Assembly: GCA_021784975.1 (NCBI GenBank) | Contig: JAJYGU010000322.1 | Location: 1-21,293, forward strand | Reading direction: 5' to 3' | DNA length: 21,293 nt | Source of the DNA: Planctomycetota bacterium | GTDB lineage: Bacteria; Planctomycetota; Planctomycetia; Pirellulales; Thermoguttaceae | Shown here: in pieces, positions 1-6,295 of the stretch | Position numbering within the stretch: the stretch's first letter is position 1 | Layout of the letters: every line of letters begins with the position of its first letter | Position numbers and translations under genes: made by a program | The notes under the pieces: model-generated | Databases searched by the model: none | What the model was told of the DNA's origin: nothing | What the model saw: the letters and a program-made list of their open reading frames with translations, nothing else

Positions 1-1482
1 GGCGGGAGTCTTGGCCAACATGCGATCGAGTACGGCGGCGAGTTTACTAGAAGTTTCCGGGCATCGTTGTTGGATCGGCGGGATCGGCTGTTGCACGTGG
101 GCCATCATCTTATCGAAGGTGCCGTGATACTCCGGGCCGCCGAACGGGGCCTGGCCGGCCAGAAGTTTGTAGAGCGTGGCCCCCAGGCTGTAGATGTCGG
201 CGCGGATGTCCACTGCCCGACTGTCGGAGGCCTGCTCGGGGGCCATGTAGTCGGCGGTGCCCATCGCCTGGCCGGTGTTGGTCATGTCGTCGTCTGGAGA
301 GGGGGACAGTCCCATTTTCGTCGGACGAAAATTGGGACAGTCCCCCACGGGTAGCCCCGATAGCTGTGCTATCGGGGTGCCGGAGGCATGGGAGGCACGC
401 GATTGACCCTCTTGCGGCTGCGCCGCCCCGATAGCAGAGCTATCGGGGCCACCCGCGGGGACTGGCTCATTTTTCAGACCGCCGAGGTCTGAAAAATGTG
501 CCTGTCCCCCTGCGGCCGAAGGGGACAGTCCCATTTTCGCGGCGTCCTGCCGCGAAAACTGGGACAGTCCCCGGTCCGTGGACAGTCCACCGCCGGCAAA
601 TCGGGCCAGGCCGAGGTCGAGCAGCTTCACTTGCCCCTGAGGCGTGAGCATCAGGTTCGACGGCTTCACGTCGCGGTGGACCAGCCCGTGTTCGTGGGCG
701 GCCTGGAGCCCCAATGCGGCCTGCCGGGCAAGTTCACAGGCATCGGCAACCGGCAGCCGCCCCAGGCGATGAACCACCTTGCCGAGGTCCAGCCCTTCGA
801 CGAACTCCATCGCCAGCACCAGTCGGCCTTCGATTTCGCGGGCATCATAGGCGCGGACGATGTGCGGATGGTCGAGCCGCCCGATGGCCTTCATTTCCCG
901 CTCAAAACGGACCACCGAGCGGGGATCGTCGGTCCTTGCTCGCGGCAGGATCTTGAGGGCCACGACCCGATCGAGCTTGCTTTGCAGGGCCTTGTAGACC
1001 GTGCCCATGCCGCCGATGCCCAGCCGCTCGATCAAACGGTATTCGCCGAGTTGGCGAGGGAAGGAGATTTCGGAGGTTTCTGGTACGGACGAAGGAAACA
1101 GTCCCATTTTCGCGGCGGATGAGTCGGGGACTGGCTCATTTTTCAGCACGGGGCACCATGCGGAGCATGGTCGGGATGAAAAATGTGCCTGTCCCCCTGC
1201 AGCCGAAATGGGACAGGCCCCAGCAACTTCACAGTCCCCGCCCATGGTCCTTGCCCGGGCCAGCGCCGCCTCACATTCGGGCTCGTCGAGATAGGGGTCG
1301 GTGGCGGGCGAGCTGCGAAGTTCGCCGATCAGCGTATCTTCGTGGTCCGGGAGCGTAGCCAGTTCGGCCTGGCAGATCGCGCAGGTCTCCAGATGGCTGG
1401 CCAACGAGTCGGCCGATTCATCGGGCAGCTTGCCGACCAGATAGTCGAGCAAGGCGTGGCGGTCGGGATGGGTCTGGAGCAT
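1..1482 (-). CDS. Ser/Thr protein kinase with N-terminal zinc-finger-like segment (3' end outside window)
   Basis: A Hanks-type kinase, expected to phosphorylate Ser/Thr on target proteins. The frame is open for 494 codons from ATG 1482 to the window edge. Residues about 5-40 carry an HLETCAIC motif, like the anti-sigma-type zinc finger common in planctomycete kinases. The kinase domain starts near residue 145: glycine loop GIGGMG, catalytic lysine in VALKIL (K177), HRDVKPSN (H269-D271), DLGLA (D289), then MGTADYMAPEQ and DIRADIYSLG. About 108 residues separate ARFAGG from MGTADY in the activation loop, far more than the usual 15-25. The excess is repeat-derived and in frame. A second in-frame repeat lies in the linker at residues about 82-130. 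The gene follows the ECF sigma gene by 70 bp and is probably co-transcribed with it. No Shine-Dalgarno site is visible; a CCCTGG-type repeat abuts the ATG. The kinase call is firm; the substrate is unknown. Confidence 0.93.
   Translation of the reverse strand, partial: MLQTHPDRHALLDYLVGKLPDESADSLASHLETCAICQAELATLPDHEDTLIGELRSSPATDPYLDEPECEAALARARTMGGDCEVAGACPISAAGGQAHFSSRPCSAWCPVLKNEPVPDSSAAKMGLFPSSVPETSEISFPRQLGEYRLIERLGIGGMGTVYKALQSKLDRVVALKILPRARTDDPRSVVRFEREMKAIGRLDHPHIVRAYDAREIEGRLVLAMEFVEGLDLGKVVHRLGRLPVADACELARQAALGLQAAHEHGLVHRDVKPSNLMLTPQGQVKLLDLGLARFAGGGLSTDRGLSQFSRQDAAKMGLSPSAAGGQAHFSDLGGLKNEPVPAGGPDSSAIGAAQPQEGQSRASHASGTPIAQLSGLPVGDCPNFRPTKMGLSPSPDDDMTNTGQAMGTADYMAPEQASDSRAVDIRADIYSLGATLYKLLAGQAPFGGPEYHGTFDKMMAHVQQPIPPIQQRCPETSSKLAAVLDRMLAKTPA
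301..572. repeat. Cluster of five palindromic elements inside the kinase activation loop
   Basis: Reading the plus strand: a B-type palindrome at 301-346 (arms GGGGGACAGTCCCA and its inverse), two short GATAGC hairpins at 355-377 and 426-448 (arms CCCCGATAGC, 3-nt loops), an A-type palindrome at 457-510 (arms GGGGACTGGCTCATTTTTC and GAAAAATGTGCCTGTCCCC), and a second B-type at 521-572. The A and second B elements are joined by a CTGCGGCCGAA spacer also seen near 1859. All are translated in frame on the minus strand, giving GLSQF, KMGLSP, GGQAHFS and KNEPVP. Confidence 0.92.
1094..1239. repeat. A-type palindromic element with flanking B half-elements, inside the kinase linker
   Basis: The 71-bp core at 1126-1196 begins GGGGACTGGCTCATTTTTC and ends GAAAAATGTGCCTGTCCCC, with an inner hairpin containing CACCATGCGGAGCATGG. 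It differs from the copy at 1787-1857 at three positions by eye. A degraded B half-element lies on each side (1094-1117 and about 1206-1239). It is read in frame on the minus strand as part of the kinase, giving GGQAHFS and KNEPVP. Confidence 0.9.
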
Positions 1483-1513
1483 GGGAGGAAAGAGGTCAGG
1501 GACCAGGGATCAG
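1483..1513 (-). repeat. GGGAT-type gene-boundary repeat directly upstream of the kinase start
   Basis: On the coding strand the leader reads CTGATCCCTGGTCCCTGACC and then runs C/T-rich up to the ATG. The same kind of pyrimidine run abuts the start codons at 9085 and 12352. It leaves no room for a purine-rich ribosome binding site. Confidence 0.7.
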
Positions 1514-1519
1514 ACAATC

Positions 1520-1543
1520 GCCCCTATAGAGTCTATCGGGGGC
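1520..1543. repeat. GATAGA hairpin between sigma factor and kinase
   Basis: CCCCTATAGA and TCTATCGGGG form a stem with one mismatch. It resembles the two GATAGC hairpins at 355-377 and 426-448. It lies in the 70-bp gap between the sigma stop and the kinase start. No T-run follows, so it is unlikely to be an intrinsic terminator. Confidence 0.65.
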
Positions 1544-1552
1544 GTTTGACAC

Positions 1553-2287
1553 CTATTTCAACTCTCGCCGCAGTCGCTGCAGAACACGGGACTTGGCCTT
1601 GTAGACGGCCGACAGGCTGAGCTGCATGGCGGCGGCGACTTCGGCGGGCGACTGGCCGTCGACCACGATCCGCCAAAATGCCTCCCAGGTCCGCGGCTCA
1701 AACTCGGCGCGGACCACTTCCAGCGCCCGGCGGGCGAAGCGTTTGTCGACCTCCAGGCGATCCACGGACTCGTGGGGCGTGGGGCCGGGGACTGGCTCAT
1801 TTTTCGGCCCGGGGCACCATGCGGAGCATGGTCGGGCTGAAAAATGTGCCTGTCCCCCTGCGGCCAAAGGGGACAGTCCCTGCTCAAGCTCGTCGGAATC
1901 GGCGTCCTTCTGCGGCACGTCCAATAGGTGCCGGTAGGCATTGGTCCCGCCTTCGGCTTCGGGCTGGCCCTGCCGGCGGCGAAACTCGTCGCAGACCTTG
2001 TTGCGGGTGATGGTCCGCAGCCAGCCGAGGAAACTGTCGCCCGGCCGGTCGTGACGGAAACGGGCCAAGCCGGCGGCTACGGCGACGAAGACCTCTTGCA
2101 TCACATCGGCCGCGTCGGCGGTCTCGACCCCCAATTGCCGGCACCAGCGATAGACTACCGGCCCGTAGAGATCGACCAGCCGCCGCCAGGCCTCGGGCCG
2201 GCGTGAGCGGACCTGCTCTAACAGCGTCGAGGAAATCGAGGCCGGCTCTACCCCGCCACCTCGGTCGTCGTGTCTTCCAACAGCCAT
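1553..2287 (-). CDS. ECF-family RNA polymerase sigma factor
   Basis: An extracytoplasmic-function sigma factor that would direct RNA polymerase to a dedicated promoter set. Sigma-2 spans about residues 25-105 (VMQEVF, then FLGWLRTITRNKVCDEFRRR). Sigma-4 spans about 183-240 (WEAFWRIVVDGQSPAEVAAA, then LSLSAVYKAKSRVLQRLRR). Typical planctomycete ECF factors are around 180-210 residues; this one has 244. Residues about 138-168 are the translated A-type palindrome, placed in the flexible sigma-2/sigma-4 linker. The kinase follows 70 bp downstream on the same strand, a common planctomycete pairing that suggests control by phosphorylation. No clear anti-sigma gene is present here. The start at ATG 2287 has no convincing Shine-Dalgarno site, so the N-terminal 15-20 residues are less certain. 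Confidence 0.93.
   Translation of the reverse strand: MAVGRHDDRGGGVEPASISSTLLEQVRSRRPEAWRRLVDLYGPVVYRWCRQLGVETADAADVMQEVFVAVAAGLARFRHDRPGDSFLGWLRTITRNKVCDEFRRRQGQPEAEGGTNAYRHLLDVPQKDADSDELEQGLSPLAAGGQAHFSARPCSAWCPGPKNEPVPGPTPHESVDRLEVDKRFARRALEVVRAEFEPRTWEAFWRIVVDGQSPAEVAAAMQLSLSAVYKAKSRVLQRLRRELK
1787..1880. repeat. A-type palindromic element (71 bp) plus B half-element inside the ECF sigma gene
   Basis: The core at 1787-1857 matches 1126-1196 at all but three positions. It is followed by the spacer CTGCGGCCAAA and a B half-arm GGGGACAGTCCC at 1869-1880. It is translated in frame in the sigma-2/sigma-4 linker as GLSPLAAGGQAHFS, continuing to KNEPVPG. Confidence 0.92.
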
Positions 2288-2390
2288 AAGCCTGCTACGG
2301 CCTGAGTCAAAACAAATCGTTGCTATCGGAGGACGTATGTTTCACTTTCAAGTCTAGACAGTATACACCAGTCGCAGGCGAAAAGAATCA

Positions 2391-2446
2391 TAACCCGAAG
2401 CGCAAGTGAGGGACGCAGGCTGCAGCCTCGCTTACGCTTCGGGTTA
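2391..2446. repeat. Intergenic palindrome (TAACCCGAAGCG type)
   Basis: TAACCCGAAGCGCAAG and its inverse CTTACGCTTCGGGTTA enclose a GC-rich loop. It lies in the 225-bp gap 2288-2512 between the membrane protein and sigma genes. Elements of this look are frequent in planctomycete intergenic DNA. I see no other feature in this gap. Confidence 0.75.
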
Positions 2447-2512
2447 CGAGGGTGGTCGCGGCGAATGCTCCATTTTCGCCCGCGAACAGTGTGAACGCCC
2501 TGTGGGTGGTAA

Positions 2513-3349
2513 TCAGACCTTACGCCGCCAGGTAGCGGCTGTCGTCTTGACCGGCCGGGACTGAGCCGGCACAAGCAGGCTTACCTGCGTGGCGGTCGTG
2601 CGGGCCTTGATGTCGAACTGGTATTGGCCGAGCTCCAGCCAGAGGACGTAGGCCACCGTTACCACCGCCGCCAGCGCCCCGCCCAAGAACACCGTGTACA
2701 CGGTGCTGGTCTTGCGTCCCAGCCAAAGGCCGTGGCCGATGGCCAACAGCCCGATCAGGTACAGGGCCGTGGAAAAGAAAATGAGGTGGACCAGGCTGAC
2801 CAGCAGCAGCACTAATGCGGCGCCGCCCGGCACCGACCATTCCAGGTATTTTGCAAGCTTTGGATGCGCGGCCAGCCTGCCCGCTAAACCCTTCTTCTCC
2901 GCGGGCGGCGGGACCCCTTTTTCAGCTTCGGCGGCCTCCTTGCCGGGGGCTGCGACCAAAGCCGTTTCACCCCACTCGGCCTCGGCGGGCGGGGCCGATG
3001 CATCGGCAGGCGGGGCCAAGAGGCCCGGCGGCGGCTCGATTTCGCCCAACCCCGGCGGCAACTCCACTTCGCCCATCCCCGCCGCCGACGGCGACAGGTC
3101 GGAGAGGTCCGATACGTCCGACAGATCGGCTACGTCGGAGGGCGGCGCGGCCGCGCCACCCTCGCCCGACTGCTCCGAGATGAGCACGTCGGTTAGCGAC
3201 GCCAAGGCGTCACTCGACAACTCGACGCCGGAAGCATTGAACACGCTCGACATCGAGGTGGAAATCGGTTGGGTGAGCTCCTCGGCCGGTTCGCCGCCGA
3301 TCGGGATCAATTCGTCTGGGTCAGGCTTTTTGCCGGGTTGGTCAGCCAC
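2513..3349 (-). CDS. Hypothetical membrane protein with long acidic Pro/Ala-rich N-terminal region
   Basis: Not recognised as a known family. I place the start at GTG 3349 (278 aa) because AGGAGGAG lies 7 nt upstream. An ATG at 3400 would add 17 residues but has no ribosome binding site. The first 160 residues are low-complexity: Pro, Ala, Glu and Asp rich, with short Leu-Ser-Asp repeats (VADLSDVSDLSDLS). A cationic amphipathic stretch follows (GLAGRLAAHPKLAKYLEWS). Then come hydrophobic segments at about residues 175-210 (one long or two close helices) and 222-243. The C-terminal tail is basic. The likely topology is inner membrane with a large disordered cytoplasmic N-terminus, perhaps a scaffold. 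It lies between the ABC-F and sigma genes on the same strand, with no evidence of an operon. Confidence 0.8.
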   Translation of the reverse strand: MADQPGKKPDPDELIPIGGEPAEELTQPISTSMSSVFNASGVELSSDALASLTDVLISEQSGEGGAAAPPSDVADLSDVSDLSDLSPSAAGMGEVELPPGLGEIEPPPGLLAPPADASAPPAEAEWGETALVAAPGKEAAEAEKGVPPPAEKKGLAGRLAAHPKLAKYLEWSVPGGAALVLLLVSLVHLIFFSTALYLIGLLAIGHGLWLGRKTSTVYTVFLGGALAAVVTVAYVLWLELGQYQFDIKARTTATQVSLLVPAQSRPVKTTAATWRRKV

Positions 3350-3365
3350 GGGTCGTTCTCCTCCT
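3342..3365 (-). promoter_or_regulatory. Strong Shine-Dalgarno site fixing a GTG start
   Basis: On the minus strand AGGAGGAGAACGACCC precedes GTG 3349. It is the clearest ribosome binding site in the window and favours this start over the longer frame beginning at 3400. Confidence 0.7.
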
Positions 3366-3470
3366 ACTTGATTATACGTTCGTCTGCCGCGCACCGCCAT
3401 CAGACTGAACCACCCGAACGCGGGGCTTGGTGTCTGAAAGGGGCAGCCCTACGAACGAGAACAGCCGTCA

Positions 3471-3504
3471 TGGTGGGGCTCGCTGCGCTCGACCCACCCT
3501 ACCA
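3471..3504. repeat. Intergenic GGTGGGGCTCGCTGCGCTCGA element
   Basis: This 34-bp element has TGGTGGG and CCCACCCTACCA ends around a GCTCGCTGCGCTCGA core. A near copy lies in the opposite orientation at 20324-20355. It sits in the gap between the ABC-F stop and the membrane protein gene. Confidence 0.75.
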
Positions 3505-3554
3505 CTACCACGTGGGCACGCTTGAGGTTGCGCGGCGAGAGGCCGCTTCCACGA

Positions 3555-5480
3555 TCACCAGTTCAACTCGGCCGCCTCTTCCCAGTGCTCGTAGAGCGTC
3601 TTGATGGCTGCCTGTTCTTGTTCCATTTGCGCCTTGATCTGGCGGACGCGCTGGCCGTCGCGGAGGACGCTGGGCTCAATCAGCTCGCGCTGCATTTCTT
3701 CCAGGCAGGTCTCCCGCTCGAAGATTTCATCTTCGATATCGGAGAGTTTGCGGTAGGGAAACCGCCGCGGCTGGGAGGTCTTCCTGCGCGGTCTCTCGGC
3801 CTTGGCCGATTGGGCGGGCTTGGCAGTCGTCTTGGAGCGAACGGGCTCATTTCGGTCGGATGCGCCGTCCGGGCCGTCGGCCTCGCGGCCCAAGAGCATT
3901 TGGTAAGTGCGATAATTACCCTCGATAACGCGAGTGCGGTCGGCTTCGAACCACAGCAGGTGATCGGCCACCTGGTTGACGAAATAGCGATCGTGGCTCA
4001 CCAACAGCACGGTGCCGTCGAAGCGGCCCAGCGCCTTTTCGAGGGCGTCTCTGGCCCACAGATCGAGATGGTTTGTCGGTTCGTCGAGCACCAGGAAGTT
4101 GGCCTCGGCGGCCGCCAACCGGGCCAGCGCCGCCCGGCATCGCTCTCCACCGCTCAAGCATCCCACCGGCTGCAAGGGAGTGTCGCCGGTCAGGCCGAAC
4201 GCGGCCAACAGGTTGCGAGACTGTTGCTGGTTCAAGGTCTTGTGAGCGGCGCGAATGGCATCGACCACCGGCGCCTCGTCGCCCAGTTCGGCCAGTTGCT
4301 GGTCGAAGTAGCCGAGCTTGACGCCCTGGCCGAGCGAGATTCTTCCCCGGTCGGGCGCCACTTGCCCGAGCAGGCATCGCAAGAGGGTGGTCTTGCCGCA
4401 GCCGTTGGGACCCAAGATGGCCCAACGTTGCCCGCGAAGGATATCAACGCTTACGTCGGAGAACAGGCGGCGGTCGTAAGATTTGGCCAGATCCTCGGCG
4501 CGGACCACCAGGTCGCCGCTGCGGTCGGCGTCGGCGAACCGCATGGCGGGGGCGGCGATCTCTCGCGGCGGCGCGACCAATTCGATCCGTTCCAGTTTCT
4601 TGCGGCGGTCTTCGGCCTGGGCGTGTTTTTGGCCGTAGGCGTTGCGGCGAATGAAGTCCTTGGTCTTCTCGATTTCGCTTTGCTGCCGCTGGAAGGTCCG
4701 CTGTTGAACCAGCAGCCGTTCGGCCTTCTGCCGCCAATAGGCCGAGAAGTTGCCGACGTAGCCGTCGACGGTGCCCTGGAACAACTCCACGGTGCGATTG
4801 GTGACGCGGTCCAGGAAGTAGCGATCGTGGCTGACGATCAGCATGGCCGCCGAGCTGGCCAGCAAGAAGTCTTCCAGCCACTCGGTGGCCTCGATGTCGA
4901 GATGGTTTGACGGCTCGTCGAGGATCATCACGTTGGGCTCGGCCAGCAAGAGCTTGGCCAGCATCAGGCGATTTTGTTCGCCGCCGCTCAGGGAGGCGAC
5001 CGGCTGGCCGAACGATTCGCGGCGAAAACCCAGCCCGTCCAGCACCCGCTCGATGCGATAATCGAGGTTGTAGGCGTCCTGGCGGTGCAGCTCGTGCTGC
5101 AGGTGATCGTAGCGCGAGGCCAGCCGGCGTTGTTCGCCCGGGTCGGACGTTTGGCTGATGGCCGCGGCCACCTCGACCGCCTCGCGCTCCAGGGCCAGCA
5201 AATCGGCCAGGGCGCTGCGGGCCTCGGCATGAAGGGTTTGCGACGGCTCGAATCGCGGCTGCTGTTCCAGGTAGCCGAGGTGGGCGGCGGGATGCACAGT
5301 CACGCTGCCGGCGTCGGCGTCGTCTTTGCCGGCCAGGATTCGCAGCAAGGTGGTCTTGCCGCTCCCGTTGGGGCCGACCAGTCCGACGCGGTCGCCGGGG
5401 CGCAGTTGAAAGGTCACCCCGGCCAAGAGCGGCTGGGGCCCAAACTGCTTTCGGACGTCGACAATATCCAGGAAGATCAT
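3555..5480 (-). CDS. ABC-F family ATPase (Uup/EttA-like, ribosome-associated)
   Basis: A soluble tandem ATPase with no membrane segment. ABC-F proteins act on the ribosome, aiding translation or giving antibiotic protection. The first ATPase has Walker A GPNGSGKTT (36-44), signature LSGGE (164-168), LDEPSNHLD (187-195) and SHDRYF (217-222). The inter-domain linker at about 240-310 is charged and helical (KAERLLVQQRTFQRQQSEIE) and would reach toward the P-site tRNA. The second ATPase has GPNGCGKTT (357-365), LSGGE (442-446), LDEPTNHLD (465-473) and SHDRYF (495-500). Residues about 540-575 are a Lys/Arg/Pro-rich linker leading to a coiled coil at 577-641, as in Uup-type members. The length of 641 aa fits the family. 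A near-consensus promoter ends only about 8 nt before the expected transcript start to ATG distance, so the leader may be very short. Subfamily and substrate are not resolved. Confidence 0.95.
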   Translation of the reverse strand: MIFLDIVDVRKQFGPQPLLAGVTFQLRPGDRVGLVGPNGSGKTTLLRILAGKDDADAGSVTVHPAAHLGYLEQQPRFEPSQTLHAEARSALADLLALEREAVEVAAAISQTSDPGEQRRLASRYDHLQHELHRQDAYNLDYRIERVLDGLGFRRESFGQPVASLSGGEQNRLMLAKLLLAEPNVMILDEPSNHLDIEATEWLEDFLLASSAAMLIVSHDRYFLDRVTNRTVELFQGTVDGYVGNFSAYWRQKAERLLVQQRTFQRQQSEIEKTKDFIRRNAYGQKHAQAEDRRKKLERIELVAPPREIAAPAMRFADADRSGDLVVRAEDLAKSYDRRLFSDVSVDILRGQRWAILGPNGCGKTTLLRCLLGQVAPDRGRISLGQGVKLGYFDQQLAELGDEAPVVDAIRAAHKTLNQQQSRNLLAAFGLTGDTPLQPVGCLSGGERCRAALARLAAAEANFLVLDEPTNHLDLWARDALEKALGRFDGTVLLVSHDRYFVNQVADHLLWFEADRTRVIEGNYRTYQMLLGREADGPDGASDRNEPVRSKTTAKPAQSAKAERPRRKTSQPRRFPYRKLSDIEDEIFERETCLEEMQRELIEPSVLRDGQRVRQIKAQMEQEQAAIKTLYEHWEEAAELNW

Positions 5481-5494
5481 CCGCGAGACATTTT

Positions 5495-5522
5495 AGTATA
5501 TGGGGCGGTGGAGGACGGTCAA
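5495..5522 (-). promoter_or_regulatory. Sigma-70-type promoter for the ABC-F gene
   Basis: On the minus strand, TTGACC (5522-5517), a 16-bp spacer and TATACT (5500-5495). The ATG is at 5480, so transcription starting 6-8 nt past the -10 box gives a leader of about 8 nt without a Shine-Dalgarno site. Confidence 0.5.
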
Positions 5523-5566
5523 GCGGAAGCCGGGCGGTATAGAATGTACTACACGCGGGATGAGAC

Positions 5567-5642
5567 GAAATGTTTAGCGGCCGGCGGGACGCCGGCCCTG
5601 CAGGGTGGATCGCCGCCGTGGCCGGCGGCGGCTAAACGTTTC
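5567..5642. repeat. GTTTAGC-bounded GC-rich inverted repeat
   Basis: GAAATGTTTAGC and GCTAAACGTTTC form the outer arms, with CCGGCGGGACGCCGG inside. It lies in the divergent 225-bp gap between the ABC-F and SixA-like genes. Confidence 0.75.
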
Positions 5643-5705
5643 ATTTTTGGCCGCGTACTGTGTAATCCGCTCCGAATTCCAGTTCCTCTTACGCGGGAGG
5701 TTGCT

Positions 5706-6197
5706 ATGGACCTTTTCATCTTGCGTCACGCCTGGGCGGCCGACCGTGACGATGCACAGTGGCCGGACGACCGCTTGCGGCCGCTGACCGAGGCCGGCAA
5801 GAGACGCTTTGCCAAGCTGGCAGCGAAGCTGGTGGAAAACGGTCTGACTCCGGAGGTGATCGCCACCAGTCCGCTCGCGCGCTGCGTGCAGACCGCCCAA
5901 ATTCTGGCCGGCGAGGCGGCCAAGCCCGAGATCGTGGAACTGGACGCGCTCAAGCCGGACAGCGACCTGGCCGAGCTGATGCGTTGGACTGCGGGCCAGG
6001 CGGCCAGCCATGAGCGACTGGCCTGGGTGGGGCACTCGCCGGATATGGAACGATTGACCGGCCGGCTGATTGGGGCCAGCGAGGCCCTGATCCGTTTCGC
6101 CAAGGGAGGGGCCGCGCGCATCCGCTTTGACGGCCCCCTGGAAGTCGGCGCCGGCGAGTTGCGTTGGCTGGTGACGGCGGCGGTGATGGGGTGCTGA
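5706..6197 (+). CDS. sixA: SixA-like phosphohistidine phosphatase (histidine phosphatase superfamily)
   Basis: A 163-residue cytoplasmic enzyme expected to remove phosphate from phosphohistidine proteins. Near the N-terminus is LRHAWA, the RHG-type catalytic motif with Ala in place of Gly, followed by RPLTEAGKRRFAKLA. ATSPLARCVQTAQIL holds the second arginine, and AWVGHSPDME the second catalytic histidine. Its size matches SixA (about 160 aa), not the larger phosphoglycerate mutases. ATG 5706 is chosen because GGGAGG lies 7 nt upstream. The gene is transcribed away from the ABC-F gene. Its partner protein is not in the window; SixA in E. coli acts on the nitrogen phosphotransferase system, and the same target here is inference. 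Confidence 0.88.
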   Translation: MDLFILRHAWAADRDDAQWPDDRLRPLTEAGKRRFAKLAAKLVENGLTPEVIATSPLARCVQTAQILAGEAAKPEIVELDALKPDSDLAELMRWTAGQAASHERLAWVGHSPDMERLTGRLIGASEALIRFAKGGAARIRFDGPLEVGAGELRWLVTAAVMGC

Positions 6198-6295
6198 AAT
6201 CACGACGACTCTTGCTCGCCCCACACCGGAGGATTATCATGGTGGGGTGATTCCCACCCTGTTCCACTCTGTCCCGCCTTTTTGGGAGGTTTGAC

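Noticed and set aside
301..572. CRISPR array
   Set aside because: The repeats are palindromes of differing length and family without regular spacers, and are read as protein.
496..1122. Long plus-strand open frame opposite the kinase
   Set aside because: It is antisense to a kinase with all motifs intact; its peptide is a shadow of GC-rich codons and repeats.
1126..1196. Frameshift or pseudogene in the kinase
   Set aside because: I followed the codons through each repeat and the frame stays open to the window edge.
3522..4910. 462-codon plus-strand open frame
   Set aside because: It lies opposite the ABC-F gene, whose Walker and signature motifs are unambiguous.
5517..5545. Plus-strand promoter for sixA using TAGAAT at 5540-5545
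   Set aside because: No acceptable -35 box lies at the right spacing.
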